Assembly (NCBI GenBank): GCA_016931715.1
Contig: JAFGEF010000038.1
Location: 51,924 to 115,923 of the forward strand
Reading direction: 5' to 3'
DNA length: 64,000 nucleotides
DNA from: Sedimentisphaerales bacterium
Lineage (GTDB): Bacteria > Planctomycetota > Phycisphaerae > Sedimentisphaerales > Anaerobacaceae
Shown here: positions 63,859-64,000 of the stretch, piece after piece
Layout of the letters: each line of letters starts with the position of its first letter
Position numbering within the stretch: position 1 is the first letter of the stretch
Notes under the pieces: model-generated
The model's database searches: none
What the model was told of the DNA's origin: nothing
The model's input: only the letters and a program-made list of their open reading frames with translations
Made by a program: the position numbers and the translations under genes

Positions 63859-64000
63859 TCAGATTATTTTGGTATCAGGAAAATGTTCAAGGTTATAATT
63901 ATGAGCCTGGTTGGCTTTCGCAGTATTCCAGATGGAATATTGATAGTCTTTGCCAATTTCATAAACCGCTTCGGCAAGACCTGTATTTTCAGCGAATTCC
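63859..64000 (-). CDS. C-terminal end of an unrecognised protein, partial
   Basis: A minus-strand frame runs from the window edge to TGA at 63859-63861 (46 codons; EFAENTGLAEAVYEIGKDYQ ... LEHFPDTKII). It is too short for the ORF track but is open across its whole length and in line with the strand of its neighbours. Tyr- and Asn-rich, no motif recognised. The gap of about 150 bp to the response regulator shows nothing clear. Confidence 0.5.
   Translation of the reverse strand, partial: EFAENTGLAEAVYEIGKDYQYSIWNTAKANQAHNYNLEHFPDTKII

Overview
The window looks like a chromosomal segment of a planctomycete, most likely a Phycisphaerae/Sedimentisphaerales-type anaerobe. This is inferred from the gene families together: paired BlaI and M56 peptidases with large extracytoplasmic extensions, pseudopilin-like proteins with an F-T-L-[VI]-E-L start and an F-L-D-[SG]-H motif, GLUG, DNRLRE-dockerin and PEP-CTERM-like secreted proteins, class II ribonucleotide reductase, RpoN with an NtrC-type regulator, and a secreted pectin/galactan-degradation cluster. 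Base composition is moderate (roughly 40% GC by eye). No rRNA, phage or CRISPR array is visible; one tRNA-Ser(CGA) is present.

Layout. 0-9 kb: a giant M56 peptidase cut by the window edge, followed by a 31-codon small ORF and an inverted-repeat element. 9.7-14.5 kb: a DUF1570-like lipoprotein, maf, a PEP-CTERM-like secreted protein with a duplicated leader, a PPOX-family protein and a UDP-sugar pyrophosphorylase. 15-16.3 kb: a pseudopilin fused to a Hint-like domain, with its own terminator. 16.4-20.2 kb (minus): archease, rtcB, nrdJ. 20.3-22.7 kb: a BlaI/M56 pair with two TACA-N5-TGTA dyads over its promoter. 22.9-26.9 kb: a GntR(YtrA)-led ABC operon, probably starting at an ATT codon. 27-33.9 kb: DUF1848, POT transporter, M2 peptidase, OPT transporter, ferritin-like protein. 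34-37.3 kb: an AT-rich islet (DUF2971, orphan antitoxin, displaced rpoN 3' end) beside rpoN. 37.6-43.2 kb: a GLUG protein, recR and dnaX, with a REP-associated transposase and its REPs lying between recR and dnaX. 43.5-47.3 kb: ferredoxin, an ABC-2 exporter with proC, a flavin reductase. 47.6-52.5 kb: tRNA-Ser, an Nramp-like transporter, a DNRLRE-dockerin protein, a pseudopilin, a TupA-like lipoprotein, a GYD protein. 52.8-60.2 kb: two ankyrin-repeat/carbohydrate-enzyme fusions and a GC-rich GH35 gene bracketed by two related MITE-like elements. 60.3-64 kb: fcl, gmd, a sigma-54-dependent response regulator and a partial gene.

How they work together: the extracellular part (dockerin protein, ankyrin/lyase proteins, GH35) suits attack on plant or algal pectin and galactan. 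The POT, OPT, M2 and M56 proteins suit peptide use and envelope sensing. fcl/gmd and the UDP-sugar pyrophosphorylase supply nucleotide sugars for surface polysaccharide. rpoN and the NtrC-type regulator in the same window may belong to one regulatory layer. The most unusual items are the pilin-Hint fusion, the ankyrin-lyase pair, the RAYT/REP family with GGGTGGC heads, the MITE pair around GH35, the displaced rpoN end with an orphan antitoxin, and the likely ATT start of the GntR gene. All functional statements rest on motif recognition by eye; no database search was run.
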